Shown here piece by piece: positions 1-8,824 of a stretch of 64,000 nt of DNA. The stretch lies in NCBI RefSeq assembly GCF_030409525.1, contig NZ_JAUFQB010000016.1, forward strand, positions 1 through 64,000, read 5' to 3'. The notes beneath the pieces are model-generated. The model was not told the DNA's origin. It was given only the letters and a program-made list of their open reading frames with translations, and did no database searches. Numbering within the stretch: the first letter of the stretch is position 1; the number at the start of each line of letters is the position of its first letter. Source of the DNA: Kaistella yonginensis. GTDB lineage: Bacteria > Bacteroidota > Bacteroidia > Flavobacteriales > Weeksellaceae. Both the position numbers and the translations under genes were made by a program.

Positions 1-540
1 AGGCCAACGAGTTTCCCACATTCCAACAAAATTTTAACAATGACAACAATAAATTATTAACAAAAAACTCTACTTTTGAGTGTGCCTAAGATGGGTGAGA
101 TTACACCTGTACTTATTTTATTCAGTAGCTGTGTTTATTTTACGCAGGGTTTTACCTAGTGATATTTTACGCAGGTTCTAGATTGACCTTGTGTTATTTT
201 GTGCAGTTAAAAGATTTAGTATCTAGTATTTTTCGAAGGTTTATGTGTAACTGTTTAGTTTTCATAGGCATTTTTAAAATCCTAGTCTGAAACGGATACT
301 TACCCCTTCTTTGGTAAACTGGATGATTCTAGTAGTGATGTTTTGCCATACTTTATAAATTCTGTAATCTTAAACATTAATAAATTTTGACCTGCATTTG
401 CTGCTATTTTTCCTAAAAAAAATACAAAGTACAGGCAAATGCCTACACTTTTGTATTAAAATTATCGGAAATTTCCTTTTTTAAGAACCCTATACCTAAA
501 ACAGACCAACACATGTGGAACATTAGCATTCTGTGCAATT
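1..540. other. Gene-free left flank
   Basis: No open frame here looks like a gene on either strand. Three loose direct copies of TATTTTACGCAGG (136-148, 163-175, and a diverged copy at 195-207) are visible. The right part (416-530) is one copy of an element that recurs at 30886-31005. The stretch is probably the distal end of the minus-strand effector operon. Confidence 0.5.
416..530 (-). repeat. 3' cassette-end element, copy 1
   Basis: About 115 bp that align with 30886-31005. Shared landmarks in order are AAAATACAAA, the core AGGCAAATGCCT, TTATCGG, a run of T/A, ACCAACACATGTGGAACATTA. The hairpin around AGGCAAATGCCT is partly decayed here (mismatches next to the core) but perfect in the other copy. 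Both copies lie just downstream of the last minus-strand gene of an effector-partner unit. It may be a terminator plus a recombination substrate. Confidence 0.6.
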
Positions 541-650
541 AATTGCATCATATATTGCTTTATTCACCTCATAATAATCATCCGATAATGTCATTTTATT
601 TTCGCCATCTTTTGATGCTAATTTTTTATAAATCAATCTTTCTTTCATAT
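541..650 (-). pseudogene. Remnant of toxin C-terminal tail
   Basis: Read on the minus strand this matches the 62-residue tail encoded at 3583-3771 (shared KKLA-KDGEN and YY-VNKAIYDAIN), but it has no usable start and changed residues. It is the distal end of a degenerate copy of the block 3650-4690. It shows that the tail-plus-lipoprotein module was duplicated and then decayed. Confidence 0.5.
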
Positions 651-1235
651 AATTGATAAGGTATTCCTGCTTTTTTATAAACCGACCATTCGTTTTTTTT
701 TTTCTCTAAAAAAATTAATAATCGCCCATTGTTTTCCATAAGAATTACAGCCTTGTCACCATCATACATAATTCTGGAAAACTTATAATCTCCAAGATAA
801 TTGGAAGATTTTGTAAATTCAGAATTTTTATTAACCCTTATCAAATGTTTTTTTGTTTTGATTTTTGGAAAATCTATTTTTTAAAGGAATGAGATTTTTT
901 GTGCTCCCGCTAAAATTATTTTTTACAAACAATTCCTGCACATACCAATTATTTTTATAAACAAATAAAGTTTTATCTAACGAAAAATAATAATCACTTT
1001 CATAATTTTGATTTAAATAAAGGTCATTTATTTTTTCTTTGTATTCTTCGCTTTCGTCTTGTAAACCTTCTAAAGCTTTGTCGTTTTCTAATACTGACAC
1101 TATTACATCTGCTTTAATTACAACTTACAAAATATTGTAATCATCTTCATTTAATTCATTTGTTGCTCTACAACTATTAAGTATGGAAAAAACAAAGAAG
1201 CTAATTATTAAAAATCTTATTATTTTAAATTTCAT
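626..1235 (-). pseudogene. Frameshifted lipoprotein (putative immunity) copy
   Basis: Two adjacent frames (626-844 and 831-1100) together reproduce most of the intact lipoprotein at 3740-4360: LYLNQNYESDYYFSLDKTLF, NNFSGSTKNLIPLK, GDKAVILMENNGRLLIFLEK. The break lies near 840-880, where extra bases disrupt the FSKIKTKKNLIRI segment. Further stops interrupt the N-terminal part near 1100-1130. The original start is probably the ATG at 1235, which overlaps the stop of the toxin fragment upstream (ATGA), the same tight coupling as in the intact pair. It is clearly a recent duplicate that has lost function. Confidence 0.75.
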
Positions 1236-1557
1236 CTCCTCTTAAAATTTTTTAATCGTTCTATTAGTGGTTTTAATTCGCTGTCTTCAAATGGTTTTGG
1301 ATCAAAGTCTGGTGGAGCAGCAAAAGTGCTCCATAAAATCATTAAATTTTCGCCATCTTTAAAAGCCAAAAAGTTTCCTTTTGCAATTTGTGTTGCTAAT
1401 CCTTTGAGATCTTTTGTTCCATATATAAAAGAAAGATAATTATAACCTTGCAAAAACTTTATGCCTGCATAACTGCTTTCCAATGCTCTTATTATAAGTG
1501 GACTGCTTATGAAATTTGCAGTAATGGGCGCAAAAAGAGCAATCCCGCCCTCTACAA
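1232..1557 (-). pseudogene. Orphan C-terminal fragment of hydrophobic toxin
   Basis: The 83 residues from Met at 1483, and the in-frame codons upstream to about 1557, match the last ~110 residues of the 579-residue protein at 4364-6103 almost word for word (GIALFAPITANFIS, ALESS-AGI-FLQGYNYLSF, IYGTKDLKGL, KDGENLM-LWSTF, APPDFDPKPFE). The N-terminal two thirds are missing, so this is a truncated duplicate. It is followed by a lipoprotein remnant, repeating the toxin-then-lipoprotein order. A short separate product from Met 1483 cannot be excluded. Confidence 0.7.
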
Positions 1558-1595
1558 TTTCAGAAGAAGCTGATTTTTCAGTCTTTTTTTAATTT

Positions 1596-2213
1596 TCATT
1601 TCATACTCCATTTCCCATTTATTTTTCTTAAAGTGATTGGAAGACTTTCTATAGAATGATGATTATCCTTATTATAATGTATTTTGGTAATTTCAGCATA
1701 CGCATAATTTTTTTTATTATCAAAATAAATTTGAGATATTATAAAATTCCCTAAGAATATTTTCTCTCCTATTTGAGTGGAATCTTGCACCCGAATTATA
1801 TTTTGATTCTCTTCAATTTTAGAAAAATCAATTTTATTCGTTTTAGATGTTTGAACTTTCATATCTATTCCTAAAAAAGCATTCATTTCTTTTGTCGTTC
1901 TATCATTCCTTATTGCAGCAATTAAAGAATCTGATAAAATATAGCAAAACTTGTTATTGGAAATAAATTTTGAATACCAAAGTGAATCTAACAAAAATCG
2001 ATCTGGAAATATACCCTCTGCTAAATCATAATCCTGTTGAGATAATTTTATTTGATTATGCCTTAAAATTTTAGTACGAATAATAGGTTTTATATAGGTT
2101 TTATTGAGAATATTTATGATTTCATACTCATCATTATTGACATTTTTATTACAACCAACAAATAGAAATAAAACAATAATCGCAAAAAATGTTTTTTTAC
2201 TTAATAAACTCAT
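1596..2213 (-). CDS. Lipoprotein, putative immunity protein
   Basis: A 205-residue protein with a lipoprotein signal: Lys-Lys near the N-terminus, a hydrophobic run FFAIIVLFLF, then lipobox FVGC with Cys at about residue 21. The mature part is mostly polar with no domain I recognise. It shares only general style with the lipoproteins at 2962-3576 and 3740-4360 (a DEYEII/DDYKIM-like start of the mature protein, an IDFSKI motif, a basic C-terminus), which suggests a diverged member of the same set. Its start overlaps the end of the toxin-tail gene at 2197-2961 by 17 bp, so the two are translationally coupled. I infer an envelope-anchored protector against the neighbouring toxin tail; no direct functional evidence. 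Confidence 0.7.
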   Translation of the reverse strand: MSLLSKKTFFAIIVLFLFVGCNKNVNNDEYEIINILNKTYIKPIIRTKILRHNQIKLSQQDYDLAEGIFPDRFLLDSLWYSKFISNNKFCYILSDSLIAAIRNDRTTKEMNAFLGIDMKVQTSKTNKIDFSKIEENQNIIRVQDSTQIGEKIFLGNFIISQIYFDNKKNYAYAEITKIHYNKDNHHSIESLPITLRKINGKWSMK

Positions 2214-2961
2214 CGTAATATCGCTTTATTTGGTTAAGTTCATTCGTGATTTTATTGTATTCTTCTTCGTTTTGGTTTTTTAATTCTTTATACTCGTTGG
2301 TTTTTTCATAAGTTCCCCAAGCTGATAATAGGAATTCATAATCTGTAGAAGATAATTTTCCTGTCTTCTTTAAATTTTTAAGCAAAGGGAAAATTTCCTT
2401 GCTGTCTTTTAATCCATAAGCAAACGTAATAAAATTGTAGACTCTCAAAAATGCTTTTCCCTCATCTGTCCGATTTAAGTATTCTTTTAAATAGTCCCCC
2501 AAAAGAGAATCACTAAAAGCCAGAAATAATGCCGCTCCATTATTTGCCACGGACCATTTACTAATAACACCTAAGCTCAATTGCTCTGCAAGAGCGAAAT
2601 AAGGCATAATAAAACCTACCGTAAAACTAATATCCGACAGAAGGTCTTTAACGGAATATTTTTTTGACAAAGTATTATTAATTCCTTTTAATGCAAAAGC
2701 GGGCAAAGGAATGATTTGTCCCGCTACAATACCAACATCCAATTTACTGAACATACAAAAGGCATATACAATTTCATTATAATTGTAAGTTTTTCCTTGC
2801 AAATATTTATAAGGATTAGAAGCATCATCATAGGTATAAACCCAACGATGTCCATCTCCGTCCATTGTTTCCAGCAACACAAATTTTATCTTGACTCTTG
2901 TATCTTCGTATTCAACAATTGGCGTAGCACCATAATCGTACATACCATCAACAATTGTCAA
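2197..2961 (-). CDS. Orphan toxin C-terminal module
   Basis: 254 residues that align with residues ~340-579 of the protein at 4364-6103: GA-PIV matches GPDPII, the DDASNPYKYL segment matches SNPNPFKVL, AGQIIPLPAFALKGI matches QGRIIPMPAFAIKAF, and a hydrophobic segment VGFIMPYFALAEQL matches IGIIIPYIKLIELV. The end is charged and possibly coiled (KNQNEEEYNKITNELNQIKRYYDEF). The only start covering the whole homology is a TTG directly after the stop of the preceding lipoprotein; an ATG lies at 2943. The long N-terminal region of the full-length toxin is absent, so this is best read as an orphan toxin end left by cassette replacement, still coupled to its own lipoprotein (1596-2213). Confidence 0.6.
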   Translation of the reverse strand: MTIVDGMYDYGATPIVEYEDTRVKIKFVLLETMDGDGHRWVYTYDDASNPYKYLQGKTYNYNEIVYAFCMFSKLDVGIVAGQIIPLPAFALKGINNTLSKKYSVKDLLSDISFTVGFIMPYFALAEQLSLGVISKWSVANNGAALFLAFSDSLLGDYLKEYLNRTDEGKAFLRVYNFITFAYGLKDSKEIFPLLKNLKKTGKLSSTDYEFLLSAWGTYEKTNEYKELKNQNEEEYNKITNELNQIKRYYDEFIK

Positions 2962-3576
2962 CTACAAATCAATTTTGTTTTCTCCAATTTTAAAGGGAAT
3001 CCTATCACCAAAAAATAACATCCAGTTATCTCCGTCTTTTTTATAAAAACCTATTGCACGATAATAACCATCAATTATAATAATTATAGCCGCAGTATTT
3101 CCGTCATAAGCTATTCTTGACAACTTTGCTTCTCCTATATATCTTTCAGATTTTATTAATGGTGAACTTTTATCAATTCGGATTAAGTGTTTTTTCGTTT
3201 TAATTTTTGAAAAATCAATTTTAAGAGGAATTAGATTTTTCCTATCTCCGTCAAAATCGATTTTCTCAAATTGTTCTTTCAAATAAAAATTGTTTTTAAA
3301 AACAAATAGAGAATCTTCTAAACAATAATAATAATCACTCTCATAGTTTTGCATATCAAACAAATCATTTAATTTTTGCTGGTACTGGGATGTGCCAGGT
3401 TTTAAGTTCTGCATTGCTGAATCCTTTTCTAATAAAGACAAATCATCAACTGTCACTGTTTTTTGAATAATTAATTCCATTATTTTATAATCATCTTCCG
3501 TTAAAACATTTTTATTTTTGCAGCCCAATAAAAAAAATATAGAAATATAGATTACTAAATATTGTAAATTTTTCAT
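2962..3576 (-). CDS. Lipoprotein, putative immunity protein
   Basis: 204 residues. Signal: MKNLQYLVIYISIFF followed by lipobox LLGC (Cys at ~19). The mature part is a clear paralogue of the lipoprotein at 3740-4360: DDYKIME-IIQK, NDLFDMQNYESDYYYCLEDS, NFYLKEQFEK-DFDGDRKNLI, PLKIDFSKIKTKKHLIRIDK, RYIGEAKLSRIAYDG, ending GENKIDL. The conserved C-terminal half and diverged N-terminal half are typical of immunity families that track changing toxins. It sits 6 bp after the toxin-tail gene 3583-3771. Probably exported to the envelope and anchored by lipid; the target is inferred from context only. Confidence 0.75.
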   Translation of the reverse strand: MKNLQYLVIYISIFFLLGCKNKNVLTEDDYKIMELIIQKTVTVDDLSLLEKDSAMQNLKPGTSQYQQKLNDLFDMQNYESDYYYCLEDSLFVFKNNFYLKEQFEKIDFDGDRKNLIPLKIDFSKIKTKKHLIRIDKSSPLIKSERYIGEAKLSRIAYDGNTAAIIIIIDGYYRAIGFYKKDGDNWMLFFGDRIPFKIGENKIDL

Positions 3577-3582
3577 ATGATA

Positions 3583-3771
3583 TTATTTTACTCTGTCTAT
3601 TTCTTGTTGAAGTCTTTGCATCTCAATTTTTATTCTAATTGATTCTGTTTTATTAATTGCATCATATATAGCTTTATTTACATCATAATAATCATCCCAC
3701 AATGTCATTAAATTTTCACCGTCTTTTAAGGCTAATTTTTTACAAATCAATTTTCTTTTCATATATTTCAT
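3583..3771 (-). CDS. Short orphan toxin tail
   Basis: 62 residues from an ATG inside the end of the upstream lipoprotein gene. The block KDGENLMTLW matches KDGENLMALW of the 579-residue toxin. After that the sequence differs: an acidic DDYYDVNKAIYDAINKTE and a helical end IKIEMQRLQQEIDRVK. It looks like the far C-terminus of another toxin allele whose body is lost. A decayed copy lies at 541-650. Whether it is translated is uncertain; homology shows it was once coding. Confidence 0.45.
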   Translation of the reverse strand: MKYMKRKLICKKLALKDGENLMTLWDDYYDVNKAIYDAINKTESIRIKIEMQRLQQEIDRVK

Positions 3772-4360
3772 ACGGTATTCCTGCTTCTTTATAAACCGAC
3801 CATTCGTTATTTTTTTTCTCTAAAAAAATTAATAGTCGCCCATTGTTTTCCATAAGAATTACAGCCTTGTCACCATTATATATAATCCTAGAAAGTTTAA
3901 AGTCTCCAATATAGTTTTGTGACCTTGCTAGTTTAGAATTCTTATCAATTCTTATCAAATTTTTTTTTGTTTTGATTTTTGAAAAATCTATTTTTAAAGG
4001 AATTAAATTTTTTGTGCTCCCGCTAAAATTATTTTTTGCAAATAACTCCTGTACATACCAATTATCTTTATAAACAAATAAGGTTTTATCTAATGAAAAA
4101 TAATAATCGCTCTCATAATTCTGGTTTAAATAAAGTTCCTTTATTTTCTTTTCGTATTCTGGTGTATTTCTTTTAAAGTCTTTTAAAGCTTTATCATCCT
4201 GTAAATCATAACCATAAAGAATAATTTCTTTTTCAATTACTTTCTCTATAATTTCATAGTCACTTAAATTTAATTCATTTCTTGCGTTACAAGCAATCAA
4301 AAAAATTAGACTATAAACAACAAATAAAAATTTTTTATTATTTATTTTTGCAAATTTCAT
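3740..4360 (-). CDS. Lipoprotein partner of the 579-residue toxin
   Basis: 206 residues with a lipoprotein signal (FLFVVYSLIFLIAC, Cys ~24). The mature part holds the family core LYLNQNYESDYYFSLDKTLF, NWYVQELFAKNNFSGSTKNL, PLKIDFSKIKTKKNLIRIDK and ends with EKKIDL. It begins 3 bp after the stop of the 579-residue toxin gene, the tightest toxin-lipoprotein pairing in the window. Paralogues are at 2962-3576 (intact) and 626-1235 (broken). An envelope-anchored lipoprotein beside a toxin with hydrophobic segments suggests protection at the inner membrane or periplasm; that role is inference. Confidence 0.8.
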   Translation of the reverse strand: MKFAKINNKKFLFVVYSLIFLIACNARNELNLSDYEIIEKVIEKEIILYGYDLQDDKALKDFKRNTPEYEKKIKELYLNQNYESDYYFSLDKTLFVYKDNWYVQELFAKNNFSGSTKNLIPLKIDFSKIKTKKNLIRIDKNSKLARSQNYIGDFKLSRIIYNGDKAVILMENNGRLLIFLEKKNNEWSVYKEAGIPYEIYEKKIDL

Positions 4361-4363
4361 ATT

Positions 4364-6103
4364 TTATTTTTTTCGATGATAGTGATTAATCTCAAACAAA
4401 AGTCTATTTAAATCTCTTCCCATTTCTGTATTCTCAAAAGGTTTCGGATCAAAATCTGGCGGAGCAATAAAAGTGCTCCACAAAGCCATTAAATTTTCGC
4501 CATCTTTGAAAGCGGAAAAATTTCCTCTTGCAATTGCTGCTGTCAATCCTTTTAAATCTTTTGTTCCATAAATAAAGGAAAGATAATTATAACCTTGTAA
4601 AAATCTTATACCTGCATCACTGCTTTCCAATGCTCTTTTTATAGGTGGGTTGCTTATGAAATTTGCAGTAATGGGCGCAAAAAGAGCAATCCCACCTTCT
4701 ACAATTTTGTACCATCTGCTTCCTATCTGTACCAGCTCTATCAGCTTTATATATGGGATAATAATACCTATTATCTCTACTGCTTTATTTATAATATCCA
4801 AAATGGTAATTTCATCGGAGATTCCTTTATGAAATGCTTTTATGGCAAAAGCAGGCATGGGTATTATCCTTCCTTGCGCCAATCCTAAATCCGTATTCTC
4901 GAACCAAATATATACTTTCAGCATTTCATCATAAGGATATTCTTTAAAGAGACCTAAGACTTTAAAAGGATTGGGGTTAGAATCTGTAAAATTTAATATC
5001 GTTCCATCTCCAACCTCAAATCTGATATCTTGTAAGAATATTGTAGAATTTTTCAATACAATAATAGGGTCGGGTCCCATATAACTAACAGCATTATAAT
5101 AAGCTTTCATTTTTCTTACAGGAATGGTGTGTGATTCGGGAATCGTAGTCAGGTAGTCTTCTAATCCTTTTTCTCCTCGTTCCTTTAGTTCTTTATTATA
5201 TCTCATTTTCATAAGGAGCAAAACAAACTTGAGATTTCCTTGATTATCAAACTTTTCATCTATTTTTTTAAAAAGAGTTGCCCCATTTTCAAAAATCTTC
5301 TCATATAAAGAGTGTGCTTCGCTTTCTTTTACTTTTTCAATCAGATTGATAATAAATTTCTGCTGGTCAAATTCATACCACCAATCGCTTCCCACTCCCC
5401 AATACTGGTTTAAAATTTTGTTTATCAACTGTATTCTCTCATCAAATGTAAGTTCATAAATCAAAATATCTGGGTCATAATTAGCTAAAAGTTCAAAATT
5501 GCTAAATTCTTGACTTAATGCTATATTTATTGCTGATTGAAATTCCGTTTTCCAATCATTGTAATTCAATTTAAGGAATTCTTCAAATGCTGTAAAATCC
5601 CTTCCTGTGCCACTTTCGTCTTTAATGACAATAATTAACGAGTAGGGATAAAAAGCGTGTGTGTTATTGTTTTCAAAGAAATCCTTATGACGGTATTTTG
5701 ATCTTATTTTGTAAAGAAACCCATCTGGTAAACCATTATAATATTCTGAAGTAAAAATGTAGCATTTTCTATCTATTTCGTCAGGTTTATATGAAATTGC
5801 AATTGCATCAAAATCATATTCCGCATCAAATTGTCTAGTGGCAAATCTTAAACCTGTTATATTTTTTTGAAGTCCACCAGTTATTTCACCTATCTCTTCC
5901 GAATTAAATGAAAATCCGGATTCTTCATAGCAAATCAGAAATTTTTCAATAAAAAATTCTTTTTGTTCAGGAGTAATAATTTTTTCATTTTTGATCAATA
6001 AATCTCTCGGTTTTGAACCACTAAAAGTGATCCAAGAATCCTTTGATTTTATAGTTAAAAAATATTTGAATTTTTCTATTAAATTAATATACCGATTGTC
6101 CAT
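4364..6103 (-). CDS. Putative membrane-acting toxin, full length
   Basis: 579 residues without a signal peptide. Residues ~1-340 are mixed alpha/beta with no fold I recognise. Residues ~340-430 hold the GPDPII and SNPNPF motifs and QGRIIPMPAFAIKAF. Residues ~431-482 form two hydrophobic stretches (ILDIINKAVEIIGIIIPYIKLIELV and a Gly/Ala-rich GGIALFAPITANFIS). The C-terminus carries QGYNYLSFIYGTKDLKGL and KDGENLM-LW. Its start overlaps the end of the carrier gene 6079-8241 by 25 bp, and the lipoprotein 3740-4360 follows after 3 bp. Two truncated copies of its C-terminus lie downstream. The hydrophobic hairpin, the coupled lipoprotein and the orphan tails all point to a polymorphic toxin, perhaps pore-forming or membrane-inserting. 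No catalytic motif is visible. Confidence 0.7.
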   Translation of the reverse strand: MDNRYINLIEKFKYFLTIKSKDSWITFSGSKPRDLLIKNEKIITPEQKEFFIEKFLICYEESGFSFNSEEIGEITGGLQKNITGLRFATRQFDAEYDFDAIAISYKPDEIDRKCYIFTSEYYNGLPDGFLYKIRSKYRHKDFFENNNTHAFYPYSLIIVIKDESGTGRDFTAFEEFLKLNYNDWKTEFQSAINIALSQEFSNFELLANYDPDILIYELTFDERIQLINKILNQYWGVGSDWWYEFDQQKFIINLIEKVKESEAHSLYEKIFENGATLFKKIDEKFDNQGNLKFVLLLMKMRYNKELKERGEKGLEDYLTTIPESHTIPVRKMKAYYNAVSYMGPDPIIVLKNSTIFLQDIRFEVGDGTILNFTDSNPNPFKVLGLFKEYPYDEMLKVYIWFENTDLGLAQGRIIPMPAFAIKAFHKGISDEITILDIINKAVEIIGIIIPYIKLIELVQIGSRWYKIVEGGIALFAPITANFISNPPIKRALESSDAGIRFLQGYNYLSFIYGTKDLKGLTAAIARGNFSAFKDGENLMALWSTFIAPPDFDPKPFENTEMGRDLNRLLFEINHYHRKK

Positions 6104-8241
6104 CTTTTTTCATTTTCTAAAGTTATTGGATACTCATATTCAACAAAACCTGAAGAGGCTAACAAAGATATTCCTTCGCCATACACATATATTTTCACAT
6201 TCGGAAATAAAATTTGCAGTGTCCCATTTTCGTCTTCATAATTAATTCCCAAAGAATATTTAAAATAATATCTGTGTGTTTCATCATCCAGCAAAGGGTT
6301 CTGCTCTTCTTCATCCAAATATAATTTCACATTGGAAGCAGCCCCTGCCGGAATAATCTGCATCAATTTCTCATACTCTTCCTTCAAAATTCCTACGGAA
6401 AAATAGGTAGTATCAATTTCTTCGTTGAGTTTTAGCTTTAATAGTTTAATTGTCTTAGAACTATCTTTTATTTCGTTGTAATAATAACGGTAACTTCTAT
6501 CTCCATATAATTTCATCATTAAAAAACTGGCTTCATTATTTCTCGGAATATTGGTAATCATAGAGCTTCTTGTCCCGAAAATCAAATCTCTATTATTAGT
6601 GAGGTTACTATCTATCGTATCTTCTTTTTTGGCAAGGAATAAAACTTTTTCTTTATACAAGAAATCATCTTCTTCTTGTTTTTTCCCTTCATAAAAAAAG
6701 ATACTGTTATTAATAACCGACATTGATTGTAATTCAGAAAAAGAATTCAAATTAATAAAGGATTTTTTATTAAAAGAAATACTGGTGAGATTTCCCTCCA
6801 AATCCAAAAAAGATTTAACATTAATTAAAGGATAAAGTTCCCTTACAACATTGTGGTGCTTATCTAGAAAATAAGGTTCGATTGTCAAATAAGGTTCATC
6901 TATATTCTCCCCAATGTACAACAGTTTGATAATACCTGATGTTTTATTTATTTTGAAATTTACAGCCTCTAAATAATCTCTTTCTTTATTCGAAATATTT
7001 TTCAGCTCTTTTATAAATAATACATCTTTATTTTCTTCCTGTGGATTTCCGATATCTATATAGAATATTTTATCAAAATAATTTTTATTATTGATTAAGC
7101 TGACCAAAAGTGTCTCGGAATCTGAACTATTGTATAAAATTTCCACAGGCCATCCGTCAGTCCCAAATTGTTTTTCCTGTAAATGATCAGCATCAGTTCC
7201 TATTTTCATGTTTTTTTCATTCAAGTTATAATTTTCATAGAAATTATAACTGCGTTGGCGATTGCTTTGGATGTAGAGATAAATGGTATTTTTGGTGTTG
7301 AAACTATCCAAAAGATCAGAAATCTCATTTTCATCTTGCAGAATGGTTTCCTGATTGCCGGAAAATACTTTAATTTTTCCTTTTCCGTAGGTGTGTAATC
7401 CGTAAAATGCTGCAACATCTATAAACTGCGTCGAAGTTTCTTTTATCAGTTTTTCTTGTATTCCCGTATATGGTGACGGATCCAATATATATCCGGAAGC
7501 TCTCGCATACGAAAGGTTCAACTGAAATGGATTAGGATCGTTCTCAATATGATAATTACCTTCATTTAGAACTATGTCAATTCCCAATTCTCCATCAGCA
7601 TTCCCCAAGAAAGTTCCGGCAGGAGTTATCGGAAAATCAAAAGGTTGAGATTCCGTTGTTTCTCCATTTTCTTCATTGATTTTGGATATTTTGAAAAAAT
7701 AATTGTCAATAAGATCGATCTCTGGCTGCGGACTTTCCTGTACAGGATAACCCAAAAATTCCGCCGTGAATTCTGGAGCAGGTTGATTGATCAATTTGTA
7801 AAAGTCTTTGAATTCTTTCTGAACATGATTCACAAAGCCTGTCGCAGAAACACCTTCCTGATTGATCTTGAGATTTTCATCCATAAAATCACTTTTCATA
7901 AGTCCTCGGTAAACAATATAGCGGATTCCCAAACCGCTGATTGGTTGTCGGAATGGTTTCAAAATAAGGTTTATTTTTTCCGAATCCTTGCTATTGGGCT
8001 GGAGAAAAATCTGTCCCTGAGCAATCGAAAATACCTTTACAGTTCCCGAAAACGTAATTTTTGAAGTCGTACTAAATTTTGAATTTTCATGTCCAATAAT
8101 TCCAAATTTGTTCTCAGCCGTTTGTGAATAGGCTTTATTCTTCTCAAGAAAAAAATACGATTCTGCATAGAGTTCCCCCCGAACATTCCGTCCGCTGTTT
8201 GACATTGATCCTAAACTTTGGTTTGCTATTGTTGATGGCAT
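6079..8241 (-). CDS. Carrier-family protein, stand-alone
   Basis: 720 residues, predicted soluble, no signal peptide (starts MPSTIANQSLGS). It aligns over its length with the 720-residue protein at 34292-36454 and with residues ~1-640 of the GH19 protein at 9499-12456. Shared marks in order: RGELYAESYFFLEK near 20, AQGQIFLQPNS near 70, ISGLGIRYIVYRGLMKSDF near 100, NDPNPFQLNLSYA near 235, AFYGLHTYGKG near 275, QSNRQRSYNFYENY near 325, and a C-terminal YKYSLGINYEDENGTL block near 670. It is directly followed, with overlap, by a toxin gene and then a lipoprotein. I infer a carrier or adaptor for effectors acting in trans. I do not recognise a named family; exported structural protein and chaperone are alternatives. 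Confidence 0.75.
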   Translation of the reverse strand: MPSTIANQSLGSMSNSGRNVRGELYAESYFFLEKNKAYSQTAENKFGIIGHENSKFSTTSKITFSGTVKVFSIAQGQIFLQPNSKDSEKINLILKPFRQPISGLGIRYIVYRGLMKSDFMDENLKINQEGVSATGFVNHVQKEFKDFYKLINQPAPEFTAEFLGYPVQESPQPEIDLIDNYFFKISKINEENGETTESQPFDFPITPAGTFLGNADGELGIDIVLNEGNYHIENDPNPFQLNLSYARASGYILDPSPYTGIQEKLIKETSTQFIDVAAFYGLHTYGKGKIKVFSGNQETILQDENEISDLLDSFNTKNTIYLYIQSNRQRSYNFYENYNLNEKNMKIGTDADHLQEKQFGTDGWPVEILYNSSDSETLLVSLINNKNYFDKIFYIDIGNPQEENKDVLFIKELKNISNKERDYLEAVNFKINKTSGIIKLLYIGENIDEPYLTIEPYFLDKHHNVVRELYPLINVKSFLDLEGNLTSISFNKKSFINLNSFSELQSMSVINNSIFFYEGKKQEEDDFLYKEKVLFLAKKEDTIDSNLTNNRDLIFGTRSSMITNIPRNNEASFLMMKLYGDRSYRYYYNEIKDSSKTIKLLKLKLNEEIDTTYFSVGILKEEYEKLMQIIPAGAASNVKLYLDEEEQNPLLDDETHRYYFKYSLGINYEDENGTLQILFPNVKIYVYGEGISLLASSGFVEYEYPITLENEKRWTIGILI

Positions 8242-8289
8242 ATTTATAAACTGATTGTTGTTGTTTTCTCCTTTCTACTGATTCTTTGC

Positions 8290-8790
8290 TTACTCCTTAA
8301 AATCCAAATACTGGTCTTTTACCCACCTAGATTCCATACTAATCTGCGACCAGCCGTTTTCTTGAGCATAGATAAAGACTTCCGTTCCTTTTGTAAGCGA
8401 ACCTAATTTTGGAAAAGCAGTTCCACATCCGGAACGAACATTAAGAATATCCGTATTAACTAAAGCACGTTTTACCTCTTTTGTATAATTCGCTCCGTTA
8501 TTTCCTTTTAGTAAATTCACTTCTTTATTAACCAAATTCCACTTTTTATCTTTTTTTGCTATGTCATATTCTGTTGGTGTAGATAAGTAAACATTGATAA
8601 TGTTTTCATTCCCACCCGAATAATATCCATCTTTCGTATAATAAACGTATTCGGCATTATCCTCTTTATCATTTCCGCATCAGAAAAATCCTTTGAGCAG
8701 AATATAAAACCACCATCAATAATATAAACAAAAATATCTTGTCCTAGTCCTACGACGGCAATTTCTCCATTATAATCTAATTATTTTAGT
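8290..8790 (-). pseudogene. Decayed carrier C-terminus fused to SH3b domain
   Basis: Minus-strand reading gives NGEIAVVGLGQDIFVY and GGFIFCSKDFSDAE around 8690-8785, matching NGNIAV---ADVFVY and GGVIFCSKDFADAE of the carrier-GH19 protein at 9499-12456. Stops precede this stretch and a frame change follows near 8680. The next frame (EDNAEYVYYTKDGYYSGG, then TPTEYDIAKKDKKWN) runs openly into an SH3b domain (TDILNVRSG, LGSLTKGTEVFIYA, ESRWVKDQYLDF). An 81-residue product could still start at the ATG at 8535 and would be little more than the SH3b domain. This looks like the wreck of a carrier-SH3b fusion in the operon. Confidence 0.65.
8298..8490 (-). repeat. 193-bp SH3b repeat, copy 1
   Basis: Reads the same as 12513-12705 except for one base (8311 C versus 12526 T). 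It encodes one SH3b domain. The sharp edges and near-identity, in a region where other paralogues have diverged strongly, indicate a recent duplication or gene conversion. Confidence 0.9.
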
Positions 8791-8824
8791 TTATACTGTA
8801 TTTTTTGACTCTTTTTCAAAATCA

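Noticed and set aside
136-207. Three TATTTTACGCAGG-like repeats as a CRISPR or origin
   Set aside because: Too short, diverged and unevenly spaced (27 and 32 bp).
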